Below, one piece after another: positions 63,426 to 64,000 of a stretch of 64,000 bases of DNA. The notes below the pieces were generated by a model. The model searched no databases. It saw nothing but the letters and a program-made list of their open reading frames with translations, and was not told where the DNA came from. The stretch is from Wenzhouxiangella marina (GTDB lineage Bacteria; Pseudomonadota; Gammaproteobacteria; Xanthomonadales; Wenzhouxiangellaceae), in the NCBI RefSeq assembly GCF_001187785.1, contig NZ_CP012154.1, positions 366,501-430,500 on the forward strand, given 5' to 3'. A program made the translations under genes and the position numbers. Each line of letters begins with the position of its first letter. Position 1 is the stretch's first letter.

Positions 63426-64000
63426 TTTCCGAATCAACGCTCTTCAGGCTGGCCGCGGCCGCCTTGCTCGCCCTCACCGGCAGCCTATCCCAGGCGCAGA
63501 TCAGCCCGGATGATCTGCTACCGGTCGAGGAGGCCTTCGCCCTCGAAGCTCGTGGGGAGGCCGGCCGGGTGGTGCTCGATTTCGACATCGCCGACGGGTA
63601 CTACCTCTACCGGCACGCCTTCCGTTTCGAGTCCCTTGGCGAAGGGCTTCGTCTCGGCGAGGCGCAGATTCCGCCAGGCGAGGCCGGCGAAGACGAGTTC
63701 TTCGGCGCCATCGAGACCTATCGAGATCGGCTGCAGATCGTTCTTCCGGTCGAGGCGGGTGCCGGTGCGGCGGAGATCGCGGTCCGCTTCCAGGGTTGCG
63801 CCGATCTGGGCGTCTGCTATCCACCGCACCGGCAGACCTTCGATCTTGAAGTGGCGTCCGCGCCCGCGGCGGCCCCGAGCGGCCTCGAGGCCCTGCTGGG
63901 GCGCCCGGGCGGTACCTTGGGACTGCCCCGGCAGGATGCCGGCGCCCTGCCGGAGGAACAGGCCTTCGTCTACGAGGCGATCGCCATCGATCCGGCGACG
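63422..64000 (+). CDS. dsbD: Thiol:disulfide interchange protein DsbD, N-terminal part
   Basis: DsbD carries electrons from cytoplasmic thioredoxin to periplasmic isomerases. The first 193 codons are visible and the gene runs past the end of the window. A signal peptide (LFRLAAAALLALTGSLSQAQ) is followed by the alpha domain, with its two cysteines in FQGCADLGVCYPPHRQTF. The membrane and thioredoxin-like gamma domains would lie beyond 64000. It is coupled to cutA by an ATGA overlap. Confidence 0.95.
   Translation, partial: MISESTLFRLAAAALLALTGSLSQAQISPDDLLPVEEAFALEARGEAGRVVLDFDIADGYYLYRHAFRFESLGEGLRLGEAQIPPGEAGEDEFFGAIETYRDRLQIVLPVEAGAGAAEIAVRFQGCADLGVCYPPHRQTFDLEVASAPAAAPSGLEALLGRPGGTLGLPRQDAGALPEEQAFVYEAIAIDPAT

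Overview
The window is a 64 kb piece of a GC-rich (about two thirds G+C), densely packed chromosome of a gammaproteobacterium. The conserved blocks tatABC, topA-smg-dprA-LysM facing def-fmt-rsmB, DUF4390-ntrY-ntrX-trkA-trkH, groESL facing cutA-dsbD, and aerobic hemF fit the Lysobacterales/Wenzhouxiangella-like branch. That placement is inferred from gene content and order, not from a phylogeny. No insertion sequence, integrase, phage gene, CRISPR array, rRNA or tRNA was seen. No gene-free stretch exceeds 300 bases; the longest, about 294 bases, lies between groES and cutA.

Layout. 1-5000: an N-terminal fragment on the minus strand, a secreted beta-propeller-like protein with an IPTL-like tail, the Tat translocase, a membrane protein plus LOG-family hydrolase pair, and a lipoprotein cytochrome c translationally coupled to a rhomboid protease. 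5000-13200: an AraC-Ogt fusion, a serine hydrolase, then the minus-strand series LysM protein, dprA, smg, topA, hemF. 13300-24200: def, fmt, rsmB, DUF4390, ntrY, ntrX, trkA, trkH and an unusual TPR-Sua5 fusion, many with overlapping start and stop codons. 24170-29800: two tandem LpxL-like acyltransferases, rlmKL and a GMC oxidoreductase. 29970-33600: a large secreted subtilase ending in a short IFDDRFE motif, closed by a strong terminator. 33600-37800: an ABC exporter (ATPase, FtsX-type permease, HlyD-type adaptor) and proline iminopeptidase.

38000-46900: two SLC13-type permeases, a BtuF-like receptor coupled to the second of them, a YyaL/DUF255 protein and a PDZ-GAF-GGDEF membrane diguanylate cyclase. 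46900-53600: rlmI-like methyltransferase, lgt, thyA, folA, apaH, a universal stress protein, aroE and hemB. 53700-60700: mnmC, a MerC-type membrane protein behind a Zur-like box, two DUF962 proteins, gcvH, nfi and glnE. 60800-64000: groEL and groES on the minus strand, facing cutA and the start of dsbD.

Most genes are housekeeping: protein export and maturation (Tat, Lgt, Def/Fmt, GroESL, DsbD), rRNA and tRNA modification (RsmB, RlmKL, RlmI, MnmC, Sua5), haem synthesis (HemB, HemF), folate/thymidylate synthesis, nitrogen control (NtrYX, GlnE) and potassium uptake (TrkAH). No evident new multi-gene system was found. The points most worth checking are the TPR-Sua5 fusion, the NtrX-like regulator without a GAFTGA loop, the Zur-like box before the MerC gene, the PDZ-linked diguanylate cyclase, the orphan BtuF/SLC13 pair and the two different C-terminal signals on exported proteins.
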